From the NCBI GenBank assembly GCA_014801225.1, contig JAAVEO010000009.1:46199-110198 (forward strand): 64,000 nucleotides of DNA, given 5' to 3'. The notes under the pieces are model-generated. The model had not been told where the DNA came from, made no database searches, and worked only from the letters and a program-made list of their open reading frames with translations. This document shows positions 41,520 through 48,833 of the stretch, one piece after another; positions within the stretch are counted from its first letter, which is position 1, and the number at the start of each line of letters is the position of its first letter. The DNA comes from Bacteroides sp. (GTDB lineage: Bacteria > Bacteroidota > Bacteroidia > Bacteroidales > Muribaculaceae). The position numbers and the translations under genes were made by a program.

Positions 41520-41540
41520 ATAAGACATAAGACATAAGAG
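41520..41540 (+). repeat. Three tandem ATAAGAC heptamers
   Basis: ATAAGAC, ATAAGAC and ATAAGAG lie head to tail directly after the HTH gene and upstream of the -7 box at 41599. They could be a protein-binding site. A weak ATAAGA/TCTTAT inverted repeat with A-run also spans 41534-41569. Confidence 0.5.
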
Positions 41541-41598
41541 GTCTGTAATAATGATATTATAGGTCTTATAAAAAAGAGGCAAGCTCAGGAATGCATTG

Positions 41599-41606
41599 TA
41601 ATTTTG
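41599..41606 (+). promoter_or_regulatory. -7 box upstream of the unknown protein
   Basis: TAATTTTG matches TAnnTTTG. The TTG used as start in the ORF track (41604) is part of this box, so translation should start at ATG 41637. Confidence 0.6.
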
Positions 41607-41636
41607 CAAGCAGAAATTAGCAATAATAACAAGTAT

Positions 41637-42308
41637 ATGAAAGATGTTGATTTAAGTGCAGCTATAAAGATTATAGCTAACCTAAAAAAAGGAGATAATC
41701 GTAGAATATTGCTTCTATGCAATATGTATATAGCGGTTAGACCCATTATTGATACCATCGGAAAGATAGATGGTTGTGTCGTATGCTCCTACCCATTTCA
41801 CGAGATTACAGAAAATACGAAAACATTAGTTGTCCAAATGCCGAGTTGGGATGATACTTATTTCAATGCTTTAAAATTAGCAGAGAAAAATCAGTATAAC
41901 GTGATTTGCGTAGGTTGGAGAGCGGACGTGAAAGATGAATTCTTTCCTTCAAACGATGAATTTGATGTTTATAATTGTGTTCTTGAAGAAGCTCTCACTG
42001 TCAATGCACTTATTAAGTCATTAAAGGAGTATAATTCCCAATCTATAGTGGTATATAACAGATTAGGAATGACGGGAGTTCTTTTTGCTCAGACTTCGAC
42101 TAATGGAGGTGTATATGATTTCAGCGTAGAGATGAATTACGGAAAATTCCCTGCTTATACAGTGGGTGAGTTAATATCAAGATTAGAAGCTTTACCACAG
42201 AATGCAAAGATCGAAACAAGAATCGGATGGCCTGTTAAAGTGGAAGCTTTCGATAATGTAGTAATCATCAGATGTCAAGATAAAGCGTTGACTCCAAGAA
42301 ATATATGA
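41637..42308 (+). CDS. Unknown cytoplasmic protein of the islet
   Basis: About 223 aa, AT-rich, with no signal peptide or transmembrane helix. Alternating beta strands and helices (RRILLLCNMYIAVRPIIDTIG, TLVVQMPSWDDTYFNAL, YNVICVGWRAD) suggest a Rossmann-like fold. The C-terminus TVGELISRLEALPQNAKIETR resembles a short motif seen in phage and mobile-element proteins. I do not recognise a family. It lies between a small HTH gene and a BspA-like gene. The ATG start is chosen because the ORF-track TTG is inside the -7 box. Confidence 0.65.
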   Translation: MKDVDLSAAIKIIANLKKGDNRRILLLCNMYIAVRPIIDTIGKIDGCVVCSYPFHEITENTKTLVVQMPSWDDTYFNALKLAEKNQYNVICVGWRADVKDEFFPSNDEFDVYNCVLEEALTVNALIKSLKEYNSQSIVVYNRLGMTGVLFAQTSTNGGVYDFSVEMNYGKFPAYTVGELISRLEALPQNAKIETRIGWPVKVEAFDNVVIIRCQDKALTPRNI

Positions 42309-42350
42309 TGATGGCTAAAATTCAGAAATTCAACTAACAAACAACATAAT

Positions 42351-45300
42351 ATGAATAAAATTATAAGATTATCAGTCATTTTTGCACTGATATGGTGCTC
42401 GCTACCTCTCCTTGCCCGCGACTTCAAGTACACATACAAAGGGCAGACACTGACCTACACAGTCCTTGATGAGGAGGCAAAGACTGTGCAGACCAAAGAC
42501 GGAGATGAAGATTATCTGAGACCCGGCAATAATGTTTCGGGAAAGCTGATAATTCCGGAGACAGTCTTAGATGGTGACATTGAATACTCCGTTACTTCTA
42601 TCGGAGGCATGGCTTTCTATGGTCGCTCGGGTCTTACCTCAGTGAGTATCCCCGCCACAGTCACGTCAATCGGCAATAGTGCTTTCAGTGGTTGCTCTGG
42701 CCTTACCTCAGTGACTATCCCCAGCTCACTCACTTCAATCGGCAACTCCGCTTTCAATGGTTGCTCTCGCCTTACCTCAGTGACTATCCCCAACTCAGTC
42801 ACTTCAATCGGAAATAGTGCTTTCTCTGGTTGCAGAGGCCTTACCTCAGTGACTATCCCCAACTCAGTCACTTCAATCGGCAACTATACTTTTTTGGATT
42901 GCAGAGGCCTTACCTCAGTGACTATCCCCAACTCAGTCACTTCAATCGGCCACTATGCTTTCGATGGTTGCTCTGGTCTCACCTCGGTTGCGATTCCGAA
43001 TTCAGTAACTTACCTCGGTAAGGATGTTTTCGAAGGTTGTACCAATCTGATTAAGTCAGCGTATCCCGATAATTTAAAGAATCCGTTCCCGAAGGGAATT
43101 TCTATTCCCTACAATGCACAAACTGTAATGTACGAAGATGGATGTATTTACGAACCGGGATCAACTTTTTTGTTTGCTCCAAATTCGCTTACCGGAGAAT
43201 ACACTGTTCCGAACACGGTCACATCAATCGGGGACAATGCATTCTACGGTTGCAAAAGTCTGACATCGGTTACTATTTCCAACTCAATCATCAAAATAGG
43301 TCTTGATGCATTTAGCGGTTGTTCTAATATATCATCTCTAAGTATAGGAACCGGTCTTTTAGAAATAAATAAGAGCGATAACTGTAATCCTATAAAAGTT
43401 ATTTGGCAGTGCAATACACCTCCAAAGGGATATGAGTATTTTACCGGGAAGATAAATTATGTGGCGAATGATTCTTATGACTTTGAAAACATGGTAATTT
43501 ATCCTTTGCTCAGTTCAGTTTTTGAATCAGAAGGAGTAATATATGTGCCTGTAAACCCCTCGCAGCGCACTTGTGATATTATCGATTGTTCATACTCTGA
43601 TAAGACCAAGGAACTTGTACTGAAGGGAGAGACTACTTATAAAGGGACAAAGATGAGCGTCGCTAAAATGAATCCCTATTCCTTCTATAATAACGATTAT
43701 ATTGAGCATCTGAATATATCCTTCAGCGGCGAGATTCCTGAATACGCCTTTTACGATTGCAAAAATATAGACGAAATTATAATTCCTAATACGATTTCCA
43801 ACATTAAGCCATATTCATTCTATGGATGTGGATCGATTAAGGAAATTAGCTTAAACAATACGGGATCTATCGACAATAACGCATTTCAGAACAGTTGTAC
43901 GCAATATGCTGCAACCCTCGTAGTTTCTTCCAATGTACTTGACATTGGGAATGAAGCCTTTATGGACTGTCGCGCCTTATCTGATATACAACTTAATAAT
44001 TCCGGCTCGATTGGAGTCAGTGCGTTTGAGGGAAGCGCCTTATATTCACCGTCTAAGCTCTCAATCGGAGAGACCGTCGGTAAAATAGGGTCCAAAGCGT
44101 TCTTCGGATGCAAAGGTCTGAGCGAGATTACTTTGAATAATTCAGGCTATATTGGAGATAATGCGTTTCAAAATAGCATGAGTCGGAATTCAGCCGAATT
44201 GACAATCGCAAAGTCTATAACATCAATCGGCAACTCTGCATTTAGCAATTGTTCCTCTCTGCAAACTGCTGAAATAAACAACGGTGGCTCTATCGGCAAC
44301 TATGCCTTTAACAATTGTTCCTCTCTACAAACTGCTGAAATAAACAATGGCGGTTCTATCGGCAGCTACGCCTTTTATGGATGTTCTTTGCTCAATGAGA
44401 TAAATATCAGAAGCGTGGGAACTGTAGGTGAATATGCATTCGCTGGTTGTCAGGCTGCTGAGGCTCTAAAGGTAGCGCCGACTGTAACTTCGTTAGGAAA
44501 TTACGCCTTTAAGGATTGTTCTTCGTTAAGGGATGTTACCATAGAAGAATATAACCCGTACGGAACAGATGATATAAAACCTGAATACCAAATACTTGTA
44601 TTAGGAAGCAACGGCAGTAATTCGCTTTTCAGCGATTGCCCTCTTGACGAGGTGTTTATCGGCAAAAAGCTTAGCTATAAGACTTCTTCAGGAAGCGGTT
44701 ACTCCCCGTTCTATCGAAACACAAGCTTGCGAAGCGTGGAAATCTCGGATGTCGAAACCATAATATATGATAATGAGTTCTACGGCTGCACCAATCTTCA
44801 GAGCGTGAAAATCGGGGACGGTGTAAAGTCTTTCGGCAAATACTCCTTCTCCGGATGCTCAAAAATAGACTCTTTTGAATTTGGACGTTCCGTAACAAAT
44901 ATCGGAGAGGAGGCTTTCTCGGATTGTACATCCATGACGAATCTGACGAGCTACAATCCTATTCCTCCGGTATGCGGAAGTCAGGCTCTTGATGATATAA
45001 ATAAGTGGACGTGTACACTTCATGTACCGACAGATGCATTGGAGGCTTACATGGGCGCTGAACAGTGGAATAACTTTTTCTTCGTCGAGCCCGATATGGA
45101 TTCAAACAAATACTTTGAATACAGAGGTTTGTACTACAGGGCAACCGACTTAGACTATCTCAAATGTGAAGTAGTGGCTCAGGAGGATGTCCCGGCTGAA
45201 ATAATGGAGGCTGCGATCCTATCCGCTGATACAATGGTGGTACTTGAAATACCGGATAAGGTATTTTATAAGGGAGTTGCATATTCCGTAGCCGGTATAG

Positions 45301-46220
45301 GTGACAAAGCCTTCTCTACCTTTACAGATCTCCGGGAAGTGGTTATCCCGGAAACCATGGAATATATAGGCTCTGAGGCTTTCGCCAACTGTCCGCTCGT
45401 AAAAGTAGAGGTTAAGGCCATCATACCCCCGGCAGCTCAGGAAGATTCTTTTGATGCTGAAGTTTATGCTTCTGCCGAACTGATGATTCCGGATGAGAGC
45501 AAAAATGCTTATAGAACCGCAGCTGTATGGAAGAATTTCACCATCAGTCCTACTTTAGCTGCTTCCATCACATTAGATCATAATGAGAAAACCCTGAAGG
45601 TGGGTGAGACATTCACCTTGACGGCAACGGTACTTCCCGAAGATACAACCGACAAGACTGTTACGTGGACTTCCTCAGACGAGGCGGTTGCCATTGTCGA
45701 TGCTGACGGCAAGGTGACAGCATTGGCGCCCGGTGAAGCGGAGATTATGGCGAAATGTGGAGACGTTTCTGCGACCTGTAAGGTCTCTGTATTACCGGTT
45801 TTGGTTGAATTCATTACTATCTCACCTGATGCTTGGAGCGGTGCGGTAGGAGATTGCATCCAGTTGGAAGCAACGGTACTTCCTGAAGATGCAACTGATA
45901 AATCACTGAACTGGACTTCGAGTGATGAAATGGTTGCCACCGTTGACAACACTGGTCTTGTGAGTATTCAAGCGGAAGGAACGTGCGTAATCACTGCTAC
46001 TGCAAACGATGGATCCGGAGTCGAGGCCCAATGTATAATAAATGGACTGGTGACTGGTCTTGACACGATTTATGCCAATGGCGATGCAAGCGTAGATGTA
46101 TATAATACTCGAGGCATATTGTTGAAGAAAGGATGTGATAAAGAACAATTGCAGCGACTTACCCCTGGCATATACATCCTGCGCAATGGAGAAAAAGTTG
46201 CCAAAGTGATCGTGAAATAG
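42351..46220 (+). CDS. BspA-like leucine-rich-repeat surface protein with T9SS-type C-terminus
   Basis: A 1289-aa secreted protein. After the signal peptide (IIRLSVIFALIWCSLPLLA) come many LRR_5/BspA repeats of ~23 residues (LTSVTIPNSVTSIGNSAF). Two bacterial Ig-like (BIG2) domains follow near 1080-1240 (ASITLDHNEKTLKVGETFTL, EFITISPDAW). The ~60-residue C-terminus VDVYNTRGILLKKG...GIYILRNGEKVAKVIVK looks like a type A T9SS sorting domain. BspA proteins bind host matrix or other bacteria. PorX/PorW in this window fit this export route. The first repeats are almost identical at DNA level, so repeat number may vary between strains. Confidence 0.9.
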   Translation: MNKIIRLSVIFALIWCSLPLLARDFKYTYKGQTLTYTVLDEEAKTVQTKDGDEDYLRPGNNVSGKLIIPETVLDGDIEYSVTSIGGMAFYGRSGLTSVSIPATVTSIGNSAFSGCSGLTSVTIPSSLTSIGNSAFNGCSRLTSVTIPNSVTSIGNSAFSGCRGLTSVTIPNSVTSIGNYTFLDCRGLTSVTIPNSVTSIGHYAFDGCSGLTSVAIPNSVTYLGKDVFEGCTNLIKSAYPDNLKNPFPKGISIPYNAQTVMYEDGCIYEPGSTFLFAPNSLTGEYTVPNTVTSIGDNAFYGCKSLTSVTISNSIIKIGLDAFSGCSNISSLSIGTGLLEINKSDNCNPIKVIWQCNTPPKGYEYFTGKINYVANDSYDFENMVIYPLLSSVFESEGVIYVPVNPSQRTCDIIDCSYSDKTKELVLKGETTYKGTKMSVAKMNPYSFYNNDYIEHLNISFSGEIPEYAFYDCKNIDEIIIPNTISNIKPYSFYGCGSIKEISLNNTGSIDNNAFQNSCTQYAATLVVSSNVLDIGNEAFMDCRALSDIQLNNSGSIGVSAFEGSALYSPSKLSIGETVGKIGSKAFFGCKGLSEITLNNSGYIGDNAFQNSMSRNSAELTIAKSITSIGNSAFSNCSSLQTAEINNGGSIGNYAFNNCSSLQTAEINNGGSIGSYAFYGCSLLNEINIRSVGTVGEYAFAGCQAAEALKVAPTVTSLGNYAFKDCSSLRDVTIEEYNPYGTDDIKPEYQILVLGSNGSNSLFSDCPLDEVFIGKKLSYKTSSGSGYSPFYRNTSLRSVEISDVETIIYDNEFYGCTNLQSVKIGDGVKSFGKYSFSGCSKIDSFEFGRSVTNIGEEAFSDCTSMTNLTSYNPIPPVCGSQALDDINKWTCTLHVPTDALEAYMGAEQWNNFFFVEPDMDSNKYFEYRGLYYRATDLDYLKCEVVAQEDVPAEIMEAAILSADTMVVLEIPDKVFYKGVAYSVAGIGDKAFSTFTDLREVVIPETMEYIGSEAFANCPLVKVEVKAIIPPAAQEDSFDAEVYASAELMIPDESKNAYRTAAVWKNFTISPTLAASITLDHNEKTLKVGETFTLTATVLPEDTTDKTVTWTSSDEAVAIVDADGKVTALAPGEAEIMAKCGDVSATCKVSVLPVLVEFITISPDAWSGAVGDCIQLEATVLPEDATDKSLNWTSSDEMVATVDNTGLVSIQAEGTCVITATANDGSGVEAQCIINGLVTGLDTIYANGDASVDVYNTRGILLKKGCDKEQLQRLTPGIYILRNGEKVAKVIVK
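42617..43020 (+). repeat. 69-bp near-identical tandem repeats in the BspA-like gene
   Basis: Five to six units of 69 bp (23 codons), built on CTTACCTCAGTGACTATCCC and TCAGTCACTTCAATCGG. Identity is far higher than in the other LRR units of the protein, which indicates recent expansion or gene conversion. Confidence 0.85.
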
Positions 46221-46285
46221 TCTGACTTTCATCAGGCTCCCTTTGATGGCGGTAATGATTTATAAAGACTGCCTGCATACATAAT

Positions 46286-46342
46286 ATGAACCGTTCCGGA
46301 TATTGTAGCATTCAACCACTGCACAATTCCGGAACGGTTCAT
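46286..46342 (+). terminator. Terminator of the BspA-like gene
   Basis: ATGAACCGTTCCGGA pairs perfectly over 15 bp with TCCGGAACGGTTCAT, with an inner ATTGT/ACAAT stem, followed by TATTTTAT. The rest of the 46.22-46.53 kb gap holds the toxin-operon promoter. Confidence 0.85.
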
Positions 46343-46479
46343 TATTTTATATTGCTGTCAATAAAAAACATGGTAATGCGATCCACAAGTTCTTACTCCA
46401 AAAAATCGGCCATTTGACCACTTTTCTGAAGGGTTTTCTCTTAGGGAAAATCTATTCAACAAAAGGAGTGATTAAAATG

Positions 46480-46510
46480 TTGCTAATATTAGAAACTTTT
46501 ATTAACTTTG
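46480..46510 (+). promoter_or_regulatory. Promoter of the DUF3791/DUF3990 operon
   Basis: TTG (46480-46482), a 20-base spacer and TAACTTTG (46503-46510) match the consensus. The first ATG follows 21 bases later. Confidence 0.75.
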
Positions 46511-46531
46511 CTTTTTCAAATATGAATCACT

Positions 46532-46960
46532 ATGGCAGATAGATTTGATGAAATTGGAACTCTTTTCTTCCGGCGGAGAAAGGAACTTGGACTAACTCAA
46601 GAACAATTGGGGAAGAAAGTCGGTGTGACTAAATCTGAGATTTCTAAGATTGAGAATGGTAGAGGTATCACTTTCTCTACAATCAATAAGTTGTCAGAAG
46701 CTTTAAGGGTATCGACACGCGTAGAATTAAAACCGACTGAATCAGTTTCGTCAGATGTAATTCATTATATAGTGATGAGTCTCGGTTTATTTGCTCGTAA
46801 ATACAAATTGACAAAAAAGGAGGCTTGTAATTATCTGTCACGTTTCAAGGGTCTTGAATTTTCAATCCGTAATTATGAAGCAGAGCATCAGCTCTCACTT
46901 CAGGAGTGTGTAGAGGATATGGCTGCTATCTGTCAAAGAAATGGAGGTGCGGTGTCATGA
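46532..46960 (+). CDS. XRE HTH-DUF3791 antitoxin-like protein
   Basis: A 142-aa protein. The N-terminal XRE-type HTH (~5-65) shows LGLTQEQLGKKVGVTKSEISKIENG, and the C-terminal half is DUF3791-like (VIHYIVMSLGLFARKYKLTKKEACNYL, YEAEHQLSLQECVEDMAAIC). Its end overlaps the DUF3990 start as ATGA, so the two are translationally coupled. Order, coupling and domains fit an autoregulating antitoxin that neutralises the DUF3990 protein. The HTH-DUF3791 fusion combines the regulator and the partner-binding domain. Confidence 0.82.
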   Translation: MADRFDEIGTLFFRRRKELGLTQEQLGKKVGVTKSEISKIENGRGITFSTINKLSEALRVSTRVELKPTESVSSDVIHYIVMSLGLFARKYKLTKKEACNYLSRFKGLEFSIRNYEAEHQLSLQECVEDMAAICQRNGGAVS

Positions 46961-47430
46961 TTCTATATCACGGTTCAAATCAGCCTATAGGCAACATAGA
47001 TTTGTCGCAAGGCAAGAAATTCAAAGATTTCGGTCAAGGTTTCTACACTACCCATTTAAAAGATCAGGCCATTTATTGGTCAAGGAGAATTGCAGATCGC
47101 TTTGGAGGGGTCCCTACAGTTACAGAATTTGAGTTTGATCTTGATGCTGCCATTGCTGCGGGATTAAATGTGAAGGTATTTGATCTGCCGGATAAGGAAT
47201 GGGCATTGTTTGTAATGGCAAACCGCCGGCAGGATGGAGAAGAATTTCATCATGACTATGACATTATCATCGGTCCGGTAGCCGATGACAATATGGCTCG
47301 TCTATTCGGACTCTATGATATGGAAATCATTGACCTTGATGCTGTGGTAACCGGACTGATTTACAAAGACCTCAATTCTCAATATTTCTTTGCCACAGAA
47401 GAATCGCTAAAATATATAAGAAGGGTATGA
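46957..47430 (+). CDS. DUF3990 toxin-like protein (ADP-ribosyltransferase-like)
   Basis: A 157-aa protein beginning ILYHGSN and continuing FGQGFYTTHLKDQAIYWS and VTEFEFDLDAAI, landmarks of DUF3990, which is related to the ADP-ribosyltransferase superfamily. The H-G and Y-x-T pattern could form the NAD site. The ORF track starts at 46906, but ATG 46957 overlaps the antitoxin stop and removes an unrelated Cys-rich leader. A toxin activity is inferred from family and operon; the cellular target is unknown. The third gene overlaps its stop by 4 bases. Confidence 0.8.
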   Translation: MILYHGSNQPIGNIDLSQGKKFKDFGQGFYTTHLKDQAIYWSRRIADRFGGVPTVTEFEFDLDAAIAAGLNVKVFDLPDKEWALFVMANRRQDGEEFHHDYDIIIGPVADDNMARLFGLYDMEIIDLDAVVTGLIYKDLNSQYFFATEESLKYIRRV

Positions 47431-47669
47431 AACAGCCAAACAATAATTTTGATTTCCTTGTGGAATACATTACTACTCGGGTCGTAGAGTGGATTATGCG
47501 TGACCAAGCTCTTGGTCTTGAGGAAGCGTTACTTCTGTTTCATAATTCAGAGACTTTCGACAAACTATGCGAGAAGCGCACAGATCTCTATATAGAGAGT
47601 CCGGCATACATATATGAATTGTTAACAGAGGAACTACGTAGAGGAACTCTTCGCGGATTAACCGAATAA
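47427..47669 (+). CDS. Third small gene of the DUF3791/DUF3990 operon
   Basis: An 80-aa helical protein (FLVEYITTRVVEWIMRDQALGLEEALLLFHNSETFDKL, then YIESPAYIYELLTEEL) coupled to the toxin by an ATGA overlap. It lacks a DNA-binding motif. Its arrangement and helix pattern suggest it is part of the same toxin-antitoxin unit, perhaps a second neutralising or stabilising subunit distantly like DUF3791. That role is inference. Confidence 0.7.
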   Translation: MKQPNNNFDFLVEYITTRVVEWIMRDQALGLEEALLLFHNSETFDKLCEKRTDLYIESPAYIYELLTEELRRGTLRGLTE

Positions 47670-47693
47670 ATAACGCATATCGGCTCAGTAACT

Positions 47694-47749
47694 GTCTATG
47701 GTTCTGTGGTCAAGCTTCAGCTTGACCGAGCCTCCGCTTCAAGAAAAGA
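47694..47749 (+). repeat. Intergenic repeat core, copy 2
   Basis: GGTTCTGTGGTCAAGCTTCA core with the GTCAAGC/GCTTGAC palindrome and GCTTCAAGAAAAG tail, same orientation as copies 1 and 3. A terminator hairpin and the esterase 3' end follow directly. Confidence 0.85.
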
Positions 47750-47752
47750 CTA

Positions 47753-47784
47753 CGCCGCCGGTCTCTACCGAGCGGCTTTTTTCG
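47753..47784 (+). terminator. Terminator of the toxin operon, overlapping the esterase end
   Basis: GCCGCCGGT/ACCGAGCGGC stem followed by TTTTTT on the + strand. It lies partly inside the convergent esterase coding sequence and is identical to the hairpin at 40706-40737. Confidence 0.7.
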
Positions 47785-48559
47785 TATCCAAGAGCCGCTT
47801 GATATGGTCTTTCACGATATGCATAGCCGGCCTTACCATATCCCCGTGATTGTGTCCTCCGATCTCATAGATCGATACATCAGGATGACCGATCAGCTTC
47901 ATCATTCTCCACATATAGGCATTCTCTTCGTAGCGTCCCAATAATTCAAGCTCTCGGTCGCCGCATATTATTATATAGGGCGATGCATCCTTACGGATAT
48001 GATATATGGGAGCGTATTGGTCAATTGTAGGCTGAAGGTCGGAGCCTCCGGTCATTTTACGCCATTCATAATGGGTGATAGCCTGCCCGCTTACCGGGAA
48101 TAACCCCGCGATTGCATTAGCGTCAATCCCCCTTTTTGCCAGACGCGACTTGTCAAGTCCGATCATACTCGCCAAATATCCTCCTGCCGAATGTCCGGCC
48201 ACAAATATTTTCTCTTTGTCTCCCCCGAAATTCTCAATATTGCCGAATACCGAAGCCACGGCATCAGCGGCATCCTCAATGCAAGCATCGATATCCACAT
48301 CCGGCAGCAACCGATAAGCCGGAGCCACGATTATATAATCCGTATCAAGCAGTTCCTCAGGAATATAGGGTTCACCACCCGTCAGCCCTCCGCCATGAAA
48401 CCATACCACTACAGCATTACCCTTACCCTCCTCAGGCATGGAAATAATCATCCTGTTTCGCTCATGGTCTCCATACTTCACTTCCGCCACACGGCGCGCC
48501 GCCTCTGTCGGAATCACCGACAAAAGAAAAACCATCAGTGCAGAAATCAATACCTTCAT
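47765..48559 (-). CDS. Secreted alpha/beta-hydrolase (esterase/lipase-like)
   Basis: A ~264-aa hydrolase with a signal peptide (MKVLISALMVFLLSVIPTEA). The oxyanion motif is WFHGGGLTGG, the nucleophile Ser is in AGHSAGGYLA, and Asp (ICGDRELE) and His (GGHNHGD) are in the expected order. It would act in the periplasm or outside on esters, for example acetylated glycans. The ORF track uses a TTG at 48565; the ATG at 48559 fits the signal peptide. A remnant of a second copy lies 7 kb upstream at 40.72-40.81 kb. Confidence 0.87.
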   Translation of the reverse strand: MKVLISALMVFLLSVIPTEAARRVAEVKYGDHERNRMIISMPEEGKGNAVVVWFHGGGLTGGEPYIPEELLDTDYIIVAPAYRLLPDVDIDACIEDAADAVASVFGNIENFGGDKEKIFVAGHSAGGYLASMIGLDKSRLAKRGIDANAIAGLFPVSGQAITHYEWRKMTGGSDLQPTIDQYAPIYHIRKDASPYIIICGDRELELLGRYEENAYMWRMMKLIGHPDVSIYEIGGHNHGDMVRPAMHIVKDHIKRLLDTKKAAR

Positions 48560-48600
48560 ACTCAAAATCCTATTACATTCAATTTATAATCCTATAATTA

Positions 48601-48754
48601 TCCCCCTTCCTCCCGCAAAATTAGCATTTTACTCCGAAATTACCATATAAATCCTTCTCAGCCCTCGCAAAATTCCGTCCTTGGCCTGGATTATACTGTC
48701 TATGGTTCTGTGGTCAAGCTTCAGCTTGACCGGAGCCTCGGCCTCAAGAAAAGA
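48601..48754 (+). repeat. Intergenic repeat, copy 3
   Basis: About 150 bp matching 40555-40702 along its length, including TTAGCATTTTACTCCGA, ACCATATAAATCCTTCTC and the GTCAAGCTTCAGCTTGAC palindrome. It lies between the esterase start and the OmpA/TPR gene end, and is followed directly by a terminator hairpin, as are the other copies. Confidence 0.85.
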
Positions 48755-48795
48755 GAACGCCCTATGCCGCTCGCAGCATAGGGCGTTCTCTTTTT
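48753..48795. terminator. Bidirectional terminator near the OmpA/TPR gene
   Basis: GAGAACGCCCTATGC pairs over 15 bp with GCATAGGGCGTTCTC; A-run and T-run flank it on both strands. It lies 39 bases past the - strand OmpA/TPR stop. Confidence 0.85.
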
Positions 48796-48833
48796 GAGTA
48801 TTATCTTCCGGTCAATGCCGGAGAAGGGGCGAA

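Noticed and set aside
42617-43020. Regular spaced repeats as a possible CRISPR array
   Set aside because: The repeats are in frame, 69 bp long without unique spacers, and encode LRR units. There are no cas genes.
43886-44113. - strand ORF within the BspA-like gene
   Set aside because: It is antisense to LRR repeats with no independent signal or motif.
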